Shown piece by piece: positions 22,817 through 34,433 of a DNA stretch of 64,000 nt; the stretch's first letter is position 1, and each line of letters opens with the position of its first letter. The DNA is from Nectonema munidae. Taxonomy: Eukaryota > Nematomorpha > Nectonematoida > Nectonematidae. The stretch covers positions 496,001 to 560,000 of the forward strand of contig JAUIRK010000893.1 in the NCBI GenBank assembly GCA_030549495.1, given 5' to 3'. The translations under genes and the position numbers were made by a program. The notes under the pieces were generated by a model. It was not told the origin of the DNA. It worked only from the letters and a program-made list of their open reading frames with translations, and did no database searches.

Positions 22817-24260
22817 CTGTTTTTGCCTGTCTGTTGTTTAATTGATCTCTGTTTGTGTCTTCCTGTATTTGAGTGCCTCCTGTTTGTGTCTGTCTGTGTT
22901 ATAGTGCCCCATGTTTGTGCCCGCTTCTATTTGAGTGCCTCCGATTTTTGCCTGCCTGTTGTTTAAGTGCTCCCTGTTTGTGTCTGCCTGTGTTTGAGTC
23001 CTCCTTGTTTGTGCGTTCCTGTGTTTGAGTGCCGCCTGCTGGTGCCTGCCTATGTATAAGTGCTCCCGGTTTCTGCTTGCCCATTGTTTAAGTCCTACCT
23101 GTGTTGAAATGCTCCTTGTTTGTGCCTGACCGTGTTTGGCTGCTCTTAGTTGATTGAGTGCTCGTTGTTTGTTCCTGCCTGTATTGAGTGGTCTCTGTTT
23201 TGCCTGTATGTGTTAGAATGCTTCCTGTTTGTGCCTTCCTGTGTTTGAGTGCCCTCTGTTGGTGCTTGCCTGTGTTAAAGTGCTCCCTTTTTGTGCCTGT
23301 CCGTGTTTAAGTGCTCCATGTTTGTGCCTGCATGCGTTTAAGTCCACTCTGTTTGTGCCTACGTGTTGGGTTCTTCCTCATTGAGCCTGCCTGTGTTTGA
23401 GTGCACCCTGTTGGTGCCTGCCTTTGTTTAAGTGCTCCCTGTTTCTGCTTACCTATTGTTTAATTCCAACCTGTGTTTAAGTGCTCCTTGTTTGTGCTTG
23501 CATGTGTTTAAGTGTAACCTGTTTGTGCCTGCCTGTGTTTAAGTCTTCCCTGTTTGTGCCTGCCTGTGTTTTAAGTGCTCCCTATTTGAGCCTGCCTGTG
23601 TTTGAGTGCTCCTTGTTTGTCTGTCTGTGGTATGGTGCCCCATGTTTGTGCCTGCCTCTGTTTGAGTGCCTTTTGTTTTTGCCTGCTTGTGTTTGAGTGC
23701 TTCCTGTTTGTGCCTTCCTGTGTTTGAGTGCCCCCTGTTGATGCTTGCCTGTGTTAAAGTGCTCCCATTTTGTGCCTGTCTTTGTTTAAGTGCTCCCTGT
23801 TTGTGCATTCCTGTGTTTAAGTTCACCCTGTTTGTGCCTGCCTGTGTTGGGTTCTCTCTATTTAAGCCTACCTGTGTTTCAGTGCCCCCTGTTGGTGCAT
23901 GCCTGTGTTTAAGTGCTCCCTGTTTCTGCTTGCCTATTGTTTAAGTCCTACCTGTCTTTAAGTGCTCCTTGTTTGTGCCTGATCGTGTTTGGGTGCTCCC
24001 TGTTAATTGAGTGCTCGTCGTTTGTTCCTGCCTGTGTTTGAGTGCTTCCAATTTTTGCCTGTATGTGCTTAAGTGCTTCCTGTTTGTGCCTTCCTAGGTT
24101 TGAGTGCCCTCTGTTGGTGTTTGCTTGTGTTAAAGTGCTCCCTTTTTGTGTCTGAATCTGTTTAAGTGCTCCCTTTTTGAGCCTGCATGTGTTTGAGTGC
24201 ACCTTGTTTGTGTCTGCTTGTGTTATAGTGCCTCATGTTTGTGCCTGCCTCTGTTTGAGT
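22817..24260 (+). repeat. Higher-order repeat, about 1697-bp period, copy 2
   Basis: The downstream partner of 21121-22563. It diverges after about 24260, where copy 1 continues into a different unit order. Confidence 0.88.
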
Positions 24261-24890
24261 GCCTCCTGTTTTTGCCTGCCTGTTGTTTAAGTGCTCCCTG
24301 TTTGTGTCTATTTGTGTTTGAGTGCCACATATGTGTGCTTGCCTGTGTTTAATTGCCTCCTTTTTGTGCCTGCCTGTGTTTGAGTCATCCTTGTTTGTGT
24401 CTGCTTGTGTTATAGTGACCCATGTTTGGGCCAACCTCTGTTTGAGTGCTCCCTGTTTTGCCTGAATATTTTTGAGTGCTTCCTGTTTGTGACTTCGTGT
24501 ATTTGTGTGCCCCTGTTGGTGCTTGCTCGTGTTAAAGTGCTCCCTTTTTGTGCCTGAATCTGTTTAAGTTCTCCCTGTTTGTGCCTGCCTGTGTTTCAGT
24601 GCTCACTGTTTGAGCCTGCCTGTGTTGAGTGCTCCTTGTTTGTCTGTCTGTGTAATAGTACTCCATGTTTGTGACTTTTTGTGCCTATCTGTGTTTAATT
24701 GTTTCCAAGTCCACCCTGTTTGTGCCTGCGTGTGTTGTGTTCTCTCTGTTTGAGCCTGCCTGTGTTTGAGTGCCCCCTGTTGGTGCCTGCCTGTGTTTAA
24801 GTGCTCCCTGTTTCTGCTTGCCTATTGTTTAAGCCCTACCTGTCTTTAAGTGCTCCATGTTTGTGCTTGACAGTGTTTGGGTGCTCCTAG

Positions 24891-26745
24891 TTGATTGAGT
24901 GCTCGTTGTTTGTTCCTGCCTGTTTTGAGTGGTCTCTGTTTTGCCTGTATGTGTTAGAATGCTTCCTGTTTGTGCTTTCCTGTGTTTGAGTGCCCTCTGA
25001 TGGTGCTTGCCTATGTTAAAGTGCTCCTTTTTGTGCTTGAATCCGTTTAAGTGCCCCCTATTTGTTCTTGTATGTGTTTAAGTGTTCTCTGTTTATGCCT
25101 GCCTGTGTTAAAGTCCTCCCTGTTTGTGCCTGCCTGTGTTTGAGTGCTCCTTGTTTGTGTCTGCCTGTGTTATAGTGCCCCATGTTTATGCCTGCCTCAG
25201 TTTGAGTGCCTCCTGTTTTTGCCTGCCTGTTGTTTAAGTGCTCACTGTTTTTGTCTGCCTCTGTTTGTGTGCTCCCTGTTTGAGCCTGCCTGTATTTGAG
25301 TGCTCCTTGTTTGTGTCTGCCTTTGTTAAAGTGTCCCATGTTTGTTCCTGCCTCTGTTTAAGTGCCTCCTGTTTTTGCCTGTCTGTTGTTTAATCGCTCC
25401 CTGTTTGTGTCTTCCTGTGTTTGAGTGCCTCCTGTTTGTGTCGGTCTGTGTTATAGTGCCCCATGTTTGTACCCGCTTCTGTTTAAGTGCCTCCGGTTTT
25501 TGCCTGCCTGTTGTTTAAGTGCTCCCTGTTTGTGTCTGCCTGTGTTTGAGTCCTCCTTGTTTGTGCGTTCCTGTGTTTGAGTGCCCCCTGTTGGTGCCGG
25601 CCTATGTTTAAGTGCTCCCGGTTTCTGCTTGCCTATTGTTTAAGTCCTACCTGTGTTTAAGTGCTCCTTGTTTGTGCCTGACCGTGTTTGGCTGCTCCTA
25701 GTTGATTGAGTGCTCGTTGTTTGTTCCTGCCTGTTTTGAGTGGTCTCTGTTTTGCCTGTATGTGTTAGAATGCTTCCTGTTTGTGTCTTCCTGTGTTTGA
25801 GTGCCCTCTGTTGGTGCTTGCCTATGTTAAAGTGCTCTCTTTTTGTGCCTGAATCTGTTTAAGTGCCCCTATTTGTTCTTGCATGTGTTTAAGTGTTCTC
25901 TGTTTATGCCTGCCTGTGTTAAAGTCCTCCCTGTTTGTGCCTGCTTGTGTTTGAGTGCTCCTTGTTTGTGTCTGCCTGTGTTATAGTGCCCCATGTTTGT
26001 GCCTGCCTCAGTTTGAGTGCCTCCTGTTTTTGCCTGCCTGTTGTTTAAGTGCTCACTGTTTTTGTCTGCCTCTGTTTGTGTGCTCCCTGTTTGAGCCTGC
26101 CTGTGTTTGAGTGCTCCTTGTTTGTGTCTGCCTTTGTTAAAGTGTCCCATGTTTGTTCCTACCTCTGTTTAAGTGCCTCCTGTTTTTGCCTGTCTGTTGT
26201 TTAATCGCTCCCTGTTTTGTCTTCCTGTGTTTGAGTGCCTCCTGTTTGTGTCGGTCTGTGTTATAGTGCCCCATGTTTGTACCCGCTTCTGTTTAAGTTC
26301 CTCCGGTTTTTGCCTGCCTGTTGTTTAAGTGCTCCCTGTTTGTGTCTGCCTGTGTTTGAGTCCTCCTTGTTTGTGCGTTCCTGTGTTTGAGTGCCCCCTG
26401 TTGGTGCCGGCCTATGTTTAAGTGCTCCCGGTTTCTGCTTGCCTATTGTTTAAGTCCTACCTGTGTTTAAGTGCTCCTTGTTTGTGCCTGACCGTGTTTG
26501 GCTGCTCCTAGTTGATTGAGTGCTCGTTGTTTGTTCCTGCCTGTTTTGAGTGGTCTCTGTTTTGCCTGTATGTGTTTGAGTGCTTCCTGTTTGTGCCTTC
26601 CTGTGTTTGAGTGCCCTCTGTTGGTGCTTGCCTGTGTTAAAGTGTTCCCTTTTTGTGCCTGAATCTGTTTAAGTGACCCCTATTTGTTCTTGCATGTGTT
26701 TAAGTATTCTCGGTTTGTGCCTGCCTGTGTTAAAGTCCTCCCTAT
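24891..26745 (+). repeat. Higher-order repeat, 811-bp period, two full copies and a partial third
   Basis: The marker ttgattgagtgctcgttgtt recurs at 24891, 25702 and 26512. The sequence between is nearly identical from copy to copy, and the third copy fades after about 26745. Confidence 0.88.
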
Positions 26746-29700
26746 TTGTGTCTGCCTGTGTTTGAGTCTCCCTGTTTGAACCTGCCTGTGTTTGAGTGCT
26801 CCTTGTTTGTCTGTCTGTGTAATAGTACACCATGTTTGTGACTGCCTCTTTTTGAGTGCCTCCTATTTTTGCCTGCTTGTGTTTGAGTGATTCCTGTTTG
26901 TGCCTTCCTGTGTTTGAGTGCCCCCTGTTGGTGCTTGTCTGTGTTAAAGTGCTCTCTGTTTGAGCCTGTCTGTGTTTGAGTGCTCCTTGTTTGTCTGTGT
27001 GTGTTTAAGTCCACTCTGTTTGTGCCTGCGTGTTGGGTTCTTCCTCTTTGAGCCTGTCTGTGTTTGAGTGCCCCCTGTTGGTGCCTACCTTTGTTTAAGT
27101 GCTCTCTGTTTCTGCTTGCCTATTGTTTAATTCCAACCTGTGTTTAAATGCTCCTTGTTTGTGCTTGCATGTGTTTAAGTGTTCCCTGTTTGTGCCAGAC
27201 TGTGTTTAAGTCCTCCCTGTTTGTGCCTGCCTGTGTTTGAGTGCTCCCTTTTTAAGCCTGCCTGTGTTTGAGTGCTCCTTGTTTGTGTCTGCCTGTGTTA
27301 TAGTGCCTCATGTTTGTGTCGGTCTGTATTTGAGTGCCTCCTATTTTTGCCTGCCTGTTGTTTAAGTGCTCCCTGTTTGTGTCTGCTTGTGTTTCAGTGG
27401 CACATATTTGTGCCTGCCTGTGTTTGAGTGCCTCCTTTTTGTGCCTGCCTGTGTTTGAGTCTTCCTTGTTTGTGCTTTCCTGTGTTTGAGTGGCCCCTGT
27501 TGGTGTTACCTGTGTTAAAGTGCTCCCTTTTTGTACCTAAATCTGTTTAAGTGCTCCCTGTTTGTTCTTGCGTGTTTAAGTGTTCCCTGTTTGTGCCTGC
27601 CTGTGTTTAAATCCTCCCTATTTGTGCCTGTCTGTGTTTGAGTGCCCCCTGTTTGAACCTCCCTGTGTTTGAGTGCACCTTGTTTGTGTCTGCTTGTGTT
27701 ATAGTGACCCATGTTTGGGCCTTCCTCTGTTTGAGTGCTCCCTGTTTTGCCTGAATGTGTTTGAGTGCCCTCTGTTGGTGCTTGTCTGTGTTAAAGTGCT
27801 CCCTTTTTGTGCCTGAATCTGTTTAAGTGCTACCTGTTTGTGTTTGCATGTGTTTAAGTGTTCCCTGTTTGTGCCAGCCTGTGTTCCCTGTTTGTGCCTG
27901 CCTATGTTTGAGTGCTCCCTTTTTGAGCCTGCCGGTGTTTGAGTGCTCCTTGTTTGTGTTTGCCTGTGTTATTGTGCTTCATGTTTGTGCTTGCCTTTGG
28001 TGCTTACATGTGTTAAAGTGCTCCCTTTTTGTGCCTGAATCTGTTTAAGTGCTCCCTGTTTGAGCTTGCGTGTGTAAGTGTTCCCTGTGTGTGTCTGCAT
28101 GTGTTTAAGTCCTCCCTGTTTATGTCTGCCTGTGTGTGAGTGCCCCCTGTTTGAACCTGCCTGTGTTTGAGTGTTCCTTGTTTGTGTCTGCCTGTGTTAT
28201 AGTGCCCCATGTTTGAATGCCTCCTGTTTTTACATGTTTGTGCCTTCCTGTGCTTGAATGCCCACTGTTAGTGCTTGTCTGTGTTAAAGTGCTCTCTTTT
28301 TGTACCTGTCCATGTTTAAGTGCTCCCTGTTTGTGTCTGCCTGCGTTTAATTCCACCCTGTTTGTGCCTGCGTGTGTTGGGTTCTTCCTGTTTGAGCCTG
28401 CCTGTGTTTGATTGCCCTCTGTTGGTGCTTGCAAGTGTTAATGTGCTCTCTTTTTGTGCCTAAATCTGTTTAAGTGTTGCCTGTTTGTGCTTGAATGTGT
28501 TTAAGTGTTCCCAATTTGTGCCAGCCTGTGTTTAATCCTCCCTGTTTGTGTCTGTCTGTGTTTGAGTGCTCCCTGTTTGAGCCTGCTTGTGTTTAAGAGC
28601 TCCTTGTTTGCGTCTGCTTGTGTTATAGTGCCCTATGTTTGGGCGTGCCTGTTTGAATGCCTCATGTTTTTGCCTACATGTTGTTTACGTGCTCTCTGTT
28701 TGTGTCTGCCTGTGTTTGAGTGCCCCATATTTGTGCCTGCTTGTGTTTGAGTGCAACCTGTTTGTGCTTGCCTGTGTTTGAGTCCTCCTTGTTTGTGCGT
28801 TTCTGTGTTTGAGTGCCCCTTGTTGGTGCATGGCTGTGTTTAAGTGCTCCCTGTTTCTGCTTGCCTATTGTTTAAGTCCTACCTGTGTTTAAGTGCTCCT
28901 TGTTTGTGCCTGACTGCGTTTGGGTGCTCCCTGTTGATTGAGTGCTCGTTGTTTGTTCCTGCCTGTGTTTGAGTGCTCCCTGTTTTGCCTGAATGTGTTT
29001 GAGTGCTTCCTAGTTGTGCCTTCCTGTGTCTGAGTGCCCTCTATTGGTGCTTTTCTGGGTTAAAGTGCTCCCTTTTTGTGCCTTTCTCTGTTTAAGTGCT
29101 CCTTGTTTGTGCATGCCTGTGTTTAATTTTCCCTTTTGTGCCTGCGTGTGTTGGGTTCTCCCTGTTAGTGCCTGCCTGTATTTAAGTGCTCCCTGTTTCT
29201 GCTTGCCTATTGTGTAACTCCTACCTGTGTTTAAGTGCTCCTTGTTTGTGCCTGACCGTGTTTGGGTGCTCCCTGTTGATTGAGTGCTCGTTGTTTGTTC
29301 CTGTCTGTGTTTGAGTGCTCCCTGTTTTTGCCTGTATGCGCTTGAGTGATTGTTGTTTGTTAGTGCTCTCTGTTTTTGCCTATATGTGCTTGAGTGCTTC
29401 CTGTTTGTGCCTCCCTGTGTCTGAGTGCCCTCTGTTGTTGCTTGCCTGTGTTAAAGTGCTCCCTTTTTATGCCTGAATCTGTTTTAGTGCCCACTGTTTG
29501 AGCCTGCTTGTGTTTGAGTGCTCCCTTTTTGTGTCTGTCTGTTGTTTAAGTGCTCCCTCTTTGTGTCTGCCTGTGTTTGATTGCCATAATATTTGTGTTT
29601 AAATGCCTCTTGTTTGTGCCTGCCTGTTTTTGAGTCCTCCTTGTTTGTGCGTTCCTGTGTTTGAGAGGCCCCTGTTGGTGCTTGCCTGTTTTAAAGTGCT

Positions 29701-31063
29701 CCCTTTTTGTGCCTGAATTTGTTTAAGTGCTCCTTGTTTGTGCTTACGTGTTCCCTGTTTGTGACTGCCTGTGTTTGAGTGCTCCCTGTTTGAACATGCC
29801 TGTGTTTGAGTGATCCTTTTTTGTGTTATAGTGCCTCCTGTTTTTGCCTTCCTGGGTTTGAATGCCCCCTGTTGGTACTTGCCTGTGTAAAAGTGCTCCT
29901 TTTTTGTGCCATTCTCTGTTTAAGTTATCCCTGTTTGTGCCTGCCTGTGTTTAAGTCTCCCTGTTTGAGCCTGTCTGTGTTCAAGTGCTCCCTGTGTTTG
30001 AGTGCTCCTTGTTTGTGTCTGCCTGTGTTTTAGAGCCTGCCTCTGTTTGAGTGCGTCCTGTTATTGCCTGCTTGTTGTTTAAGTGCTCACTGTTTGTGTC
30101 TGCCTGTGCTTGAGTTCCCCATATTTATGCCTGCCAGTGTTAAAGTCTTCCTTGTTTGTGCATTCCCGTGTTTGAGTGGCCCCTGTTGGTGCTTGCCTGT
30201 CTTAAAGTGCTCCCTTTTTGTGCCTGAATCTGTTTAAGTGCTTGCATGTTTTTAAATGTTCCCTGTTTGTGCCCTCCGGTGTTTAAGTCCTCCCTGTTTG
30301 TGCCTGCCTGTGTTTGACTGCTCCTGTGCTATAGTGCCCCAAGTTTGTGCCTGCCTCTGTTTTAGTCCCTCATATTTTTGCCTGCTTCCTGTGTTAAAGT
30401 GCTCTATTGTGTGTGCCTGCCTGTGTTTAAGTCCTCCCTGTTTGCGCCTGCCTGTGTTTGAGTGGCCCATGTTTGTCTGCCTGTGTTATAGTGCCCCATG
30501 TGTGTTCGTGCCTGTGTTTGAATGCCCCATATTTGTGCCTGTGTTTGAATGCCCCATATTTGTGCCTGCCTCCTGTTTGTGTCTGCCTGTGTTTGAGTCC
30601 TCCTTGTTTGTGCGTTTCTTTGTTTGAGTTACCCCTGTTGGTGCTTACCTGTGTTAAAGTGCTCCCTTTTTATGCGTGTCCTTGTTTAATTGTTCCTGTC
30701 TGTGTTTGAGTGCTACTTGTTTGTGGCTGACTGTGTTTGGGTGCTCCCTGTTGATTGAGTGCTAGTTGCCTGTGTTAGAGTGCTCCCTTTTTATGCCTGA
30801 ATCTGTTTAAGTGCTCCCTGTTTGTGCCTGCATGTTGTTTAAGTGCTACATGTTTTTACCTGCCTGAGTTTGAGTGTCCCATGTTTGGGTCTGCTTGTGT
30901 TTGAGTTTAAATGCTCCTGTTGTATGAATGTTTCCTGTGTGTGTCTGAATGTTGTTTAAGTGCTCCTTGTTTGTGCCTGCATGTTGTTTATGTGCTCCCT
31001 GTTTGTGATTGAGTGTTACCTGTTTGGGCCTGCCTGTTGTTTGAGTGGCCCATGTTTGTGCTA

Positions 31064-31513
31064 CCTCCCGTAAATTGTTACCACCGCAAAGATAATTGGT
31101 ACCCCTAATAATTATTGATATCCTCTAGAAGGATCATTAGTAGACATAAAGGTCAATGTTACACGCAGATACAATAATTTACATAATGCATAAAAACGAA
31201 TTAGCAAATCATATTATCATCCAAATTAGTAGACAATATAAAATAAAATTGGGAATAATTTATCTTTTACTATATAAAATTTTAATCAAAAGTAGAAGGA
31301 TGTGTTTATTTAAATTAAAAATAAATTTGTGTAAATCTAATGAAATCTTTTAACTTTAATTTTAAAAATTAGGTAATAGAATTATGAAAAAATAAAATTT
31401 ATAAACTAAATAAATTAGTCTAAAGAAAAAAACTATTATTAATACTTTACATATTTAAAAATTATCTATAATGGTTATCCTTTATAGAAATCAAAATTTT
31501 AATACCATTAAAA
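31064..31513. other. AT-rich sequence interrupting the minisatellite
   Basis: Non-repeat sequence beginning at cgtaaattgttaccaccgca. No coding or transposon signal was recognised before the SINE. Confidence 0.5.
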
Positions 31514-31514
31514 A

Positions 31515-31673
31515 CCTAGGCGTGAGTAGGGTTGGTTGGATGCTGGATTCTATAACTCAGGGTATTGGGTTCGATCCCGCAACAAGCCTGCTTTCCTCAT
31601 AGTTCGATACAGGCGGTGCAATTGTGCCTTCTCGATGAAAACACCCTAGGTACCTTAAAAAATAAAAAAAAAA
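31515..31673 (+). mobile_element. tRNA-derived SINE, copy 1 (best copy)
   Basis: About 142 bp plus an A-rich tail. The tRNA-like head begins ggcgtgagtagggttggttg with an A-box-like gttggttggatgctgg, and a B box gggttcgatccc lies at 31567-31578. A tRNA-unrelated body follows (tagttcgatacaggcggtgc, then ttctcgatgaaaacaccc) and ends at ggtacctt with an A-rich tail to about 31673. Two further copies at 41335 and 42434 share the same head and body, which shows it is a dispersed family and not a tRNA gene. Confidence 0.85.
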
Positions 31674-32012
31674 CAAGAATATTGTTTTATTAAAAAAATA
31701 AATTTGAAATAGTAACAAACAAACTAATTTTCTTTCTTGAGAAAGGTAGGTATAAAATAAGTTGCAAAAGTAAAGCCTTGAGTTTTGAAAAGTGAAAATT
31801 TTTCTTTTATTTTTATTATCTCGATGGCAATCATGTCCATGCGAACAATTTATAAAATATTTCTAAAAATATATTTTAATTTTTCAAAAATATTTAGTAA
31901 AATTTTTAATTTCTTTAAAATTAGAAAGCATATTTCATTTTCTTTTGTTTTTGACAATGTTCTTTATTCAAAATATTAATTAAAATATATATTACTAGAA
32001 ATTGTAAGCTGT
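31674..32012. other. AT-rich non-coding stretch
   Basis: Nothing recognised between the SINE and the hAT element. A short frame at 31785-31979 is low-complexity. Confidence 0.5.
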
Positions 32013-32020
32013 CATGTAAG

Positions 32021-34185
32021 TAGGGTTACCAGATGAAAAAAAGAAAAAAGAGGACATAAAAATATTTTCAACGAAAAAAATCCGGGCAAAACCGGACATG
32101 CTAAAGTAGGCAAAATTTTAAAAAAAATTATTTCGCAGAGAAAATCAATACTTGTCTGAAGAAGATATACTTTTTAAAAGGTCTTGATTCTTCATAAGAT
32201 ACCTATAAAACTCAGCACAATTAACTTTTTGAAATTATAATTTATGATAAGAAGACTTCTTATAGTTTCAATTGATAAATTATTTCCCTTATCGGTCCAT
32301 TGGTGCTCCATCATTGAAAAAATTCTTTCCAGATTTGAACTATGGGCTTGAATTGAAAAAACATATTGAACAATTATTGAAAGTTCGGAAAAATTTTCTT
32401 GTATTTGTTGTTTCTTGAAAAACTTTAACCATTTCATTAGTTGATAAAGACAAAAACTCCGGCTTTTTTATTTCTTCATTCAAAAATTTGGTTAATAATA
32501 TATATTCGTCAAATAGCTTGGCATCATCAACATTGATGTTGTTTTGGTCCAAAAATTTTAACGATTTTTTAATATCTTCCCATAGTATGTTTTTCTTAAA
32601 AGTCATCCATCGAAAAACTGCAAACTTTTTGAGTGAAGAAGCCATGACTCCAAGTAAGAAACGCCTTCAGCATAAAATTTTTTGACATCCTTTTGAAATT
32701 TATTATATGAAGTTTTGTAACCCTCTTCAAGCTTTTTTTCAACCAAAACTTTAAATTCTGAAAGTAAAAAGTTTTAATTTAAACATTTCTCCAAAGATTC
32801 TAATACTGCAGTGAAAATTTCATAGTTGTCAATAACAGTATTAGTAGATTTTTTTATTTTAGCAATTGAAGTATGAAATAAGTATGCTAAAGAACAAACC
32901 AGTTTCAAATAAATTTCGCTGAAAGGATGCTCAAAAAAATTGTTTAAAGCAGTGGGAGCATTGTTTTGAGATTGAAAATAAGACTTCAAAGCTTCAAACA
33001 AATCCAAAATTCTTTCAATAGATGGAAACAAAGAAAGCCATCTTGTTTTACTGAAGGAGAGAATGTTTTTGAACTTCAAGTTTACAAATGAACAAAAATC
33101 TTTTAGGTTTTCAGTTCTTACAGTGTATGTATGAAAGTAATAAAACAACTTTGTTACAACTAATTTAATATCAATTTCTAAGGTATCTATAGCTTTATGA
33201 ATAGCATTGTTTAAAACATACGCTGGGCATCCCAAAGAAAATTGATTAAAATTACTAAGATATCTTTGTAACTTGAAAAAACATTATTTTGGCCTTTATT
33301 ATCTTTTCCTCCGAACATTGTATTGCAGTTATCGGCAGTAAAAGAAATACATTTTCTATTAATACCGAATTTTTCTAGTGTATCAACAATATAATTGAAT
33401 AATGTTTCAGCATTTCATTTGGAAAATTTTGTATTTCAATTACTTTTGATACAATACCTTCTCCTTTCCAGTCAAAGTATTGAACAACCAATGGAACAAC
33501 TTTTAAAGAATAATGATTGCTGATATCGACAGATATTCCATAAAACAATATTTCTTCTCTCATTATAGCATTCAAACTAACTTTTAAAATATGAGGAGCA
33601 AAAACTTTGTTAATGATGGCAGATGTTTTTGTTCTAGAGCAGGCTATACTTTTAGCCGTCCCAGAATCGGTAAAAAGTTGCTTCATATAAAAAAAAGTGC
33701 ATTCCAAAAGCTACTTCCATGTTTAACACAATGATAAACCAAAGCTCCTTCAACCGCGCATCTTAAATTTTGTATTTTATTATTTTTAACAATATATTCT
33801 GTCATTTTGATTTGAGTACTTGAACTTTGTAATGCGCTTTGGTGTTTAACTGTGTTGATGTGCTTTTCTATGACACAAGCCCCCTTGTTGCTGATTGAAA
33901 TAAATGTTGAGTTTTCACACAATAAACATTCTACTTCACTTTTATTTTTTCCTTCTTTCAAAAATCCGTACTTTTTTGCAAGACTTTGATTAAAAATACA
34001 TTTTCTTTTGGGCATCAGAAACTTGTTAAAAAAAAGAAGAATATATGACATTTCATCTTCAGATTGGAACAAATTGAAAAAATTAAATATCCGGAAATTT
34101 TAAAGTTCAAAAAATCGGACAGAATTATTTTTTTCTCGAAAAAATCCGGACAAATCCGGCTTTTTCCGGACGTCTGGTCACCCTA
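32021..34185 (-). mobile_element. hAT-superfamily DNA transposon, nearly complete but decayed
   Basis: A 2165-bp element. Its ends are inverted repeats: tagggttaccagatg on the left and, read inward from the right, tagggtgaccagacg. More inverted similarity lies inside (aaaatccggacaaatccggc / tccgggcaaaaccggac). It is flanked by 8-bp target duplications catgtaag (32013-32020) and aatgtaag (34186-34193), 7 of 8 identical, the length expected for hAT. Transposase text runs on the minus strand in at least five frame blocks, so it is not active. Neither the SINE nor the array units are inside it. Confidence 0.9.
32192..34072 (-). pseudogene. Broken hAT transposase
   Basis: Minus-strand blocks in order are as follows. 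34072-33683 is the N-terminus with MPKRKCIFNQSL and a BED/C2H2-type finger (ECLLCENSTF...HINTVKH). 33707-33375 is the start of the catalytic domain. Near 33300-33350 is FTADNCNTMFGGK, with a likely catalytic Asp. 33235-32774 has GCPAYVLNNAIHKA and SFSKTRWLSLFPSIERIL. 32645-32192 ends with the hAT dimerisation motif SNLERIFSMMEHQWTDKGN and NLSIETIRSLL. Frame changes between blocks (near 33700, 33380, 33240, 32700 and 32400) show decay. The family is the BED-finger hAT transposases common in invertebrates. Confidence 0.85.
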
Positions 34186-34193
34186 AATGTAAG

Positions 34194-34433
34194 TGATCAT
34201 TATCACATAGCATACACTGTGTGAAAGACAGTTTTCGGTGATTGAAACTTCATCAATTTCACTTTTGGGTTCAAACTATAAGGTTTGAACTGGCATTTAG
34301 TGGCTGCGGGTGGGCATAGACAATTGAAAGACTTTTTCACCCCATTGAAATCCCTTTTTTTTTCTTTTGTTCTCCCCCTTGAAAGGCATATTCATCCCTT
34401 TTAAATCCCTTTTTTCACCGCACCCTCTCTGAC
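34194..34433. other. Short unique stretch between hAT element and array
   Basis: About 240 bp with pyrimidine-rich text (cccttttttttt, ttctcccccttgaaag) and no recognised element. The 31-bp units restart at about 34434 with gtgcctacctctgtttgag. Confidence 0.5.

Larger units (their letters stand above)
16385..31063 (+). repeat. 31-bp minisatellite, main array (14.7 kb)
   Basis: Hundreds of degenerate units of about 31 bp with the same consensus and orientation as piece 1. The first unit (aatgctccttgattgtgcttg) completes the unit cut at 7086. Units differ at many positions, but blocks of tens of units recur almost unchanged, showing segmental (not single-unit) amplification. The array stops at tttgtgctacctcc near 31063. 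I see no intact gene inside it: open frames up to 148 codons occur on either strand because the unit lacks stops, with cysteine/leucine-rich text on + and His/Gln/Thr-rich text on -. Confidence 0.95.

Noticed and set aside
16441-30709. Dozens of Cys/Leu-rich (+) and His/Gln-rich (-) open frames in the main array
   Set aside because: Same reason: all are readings of the minisatellite, and duplicated frames simply mark higher-order repeat copies.
31515-31656. Functional tRNA gene
   Set aside because: It has A and B boxes but no full cloverleaf, and the same head plus a long unrelated body recurs at two other sites, so it is a SINE.
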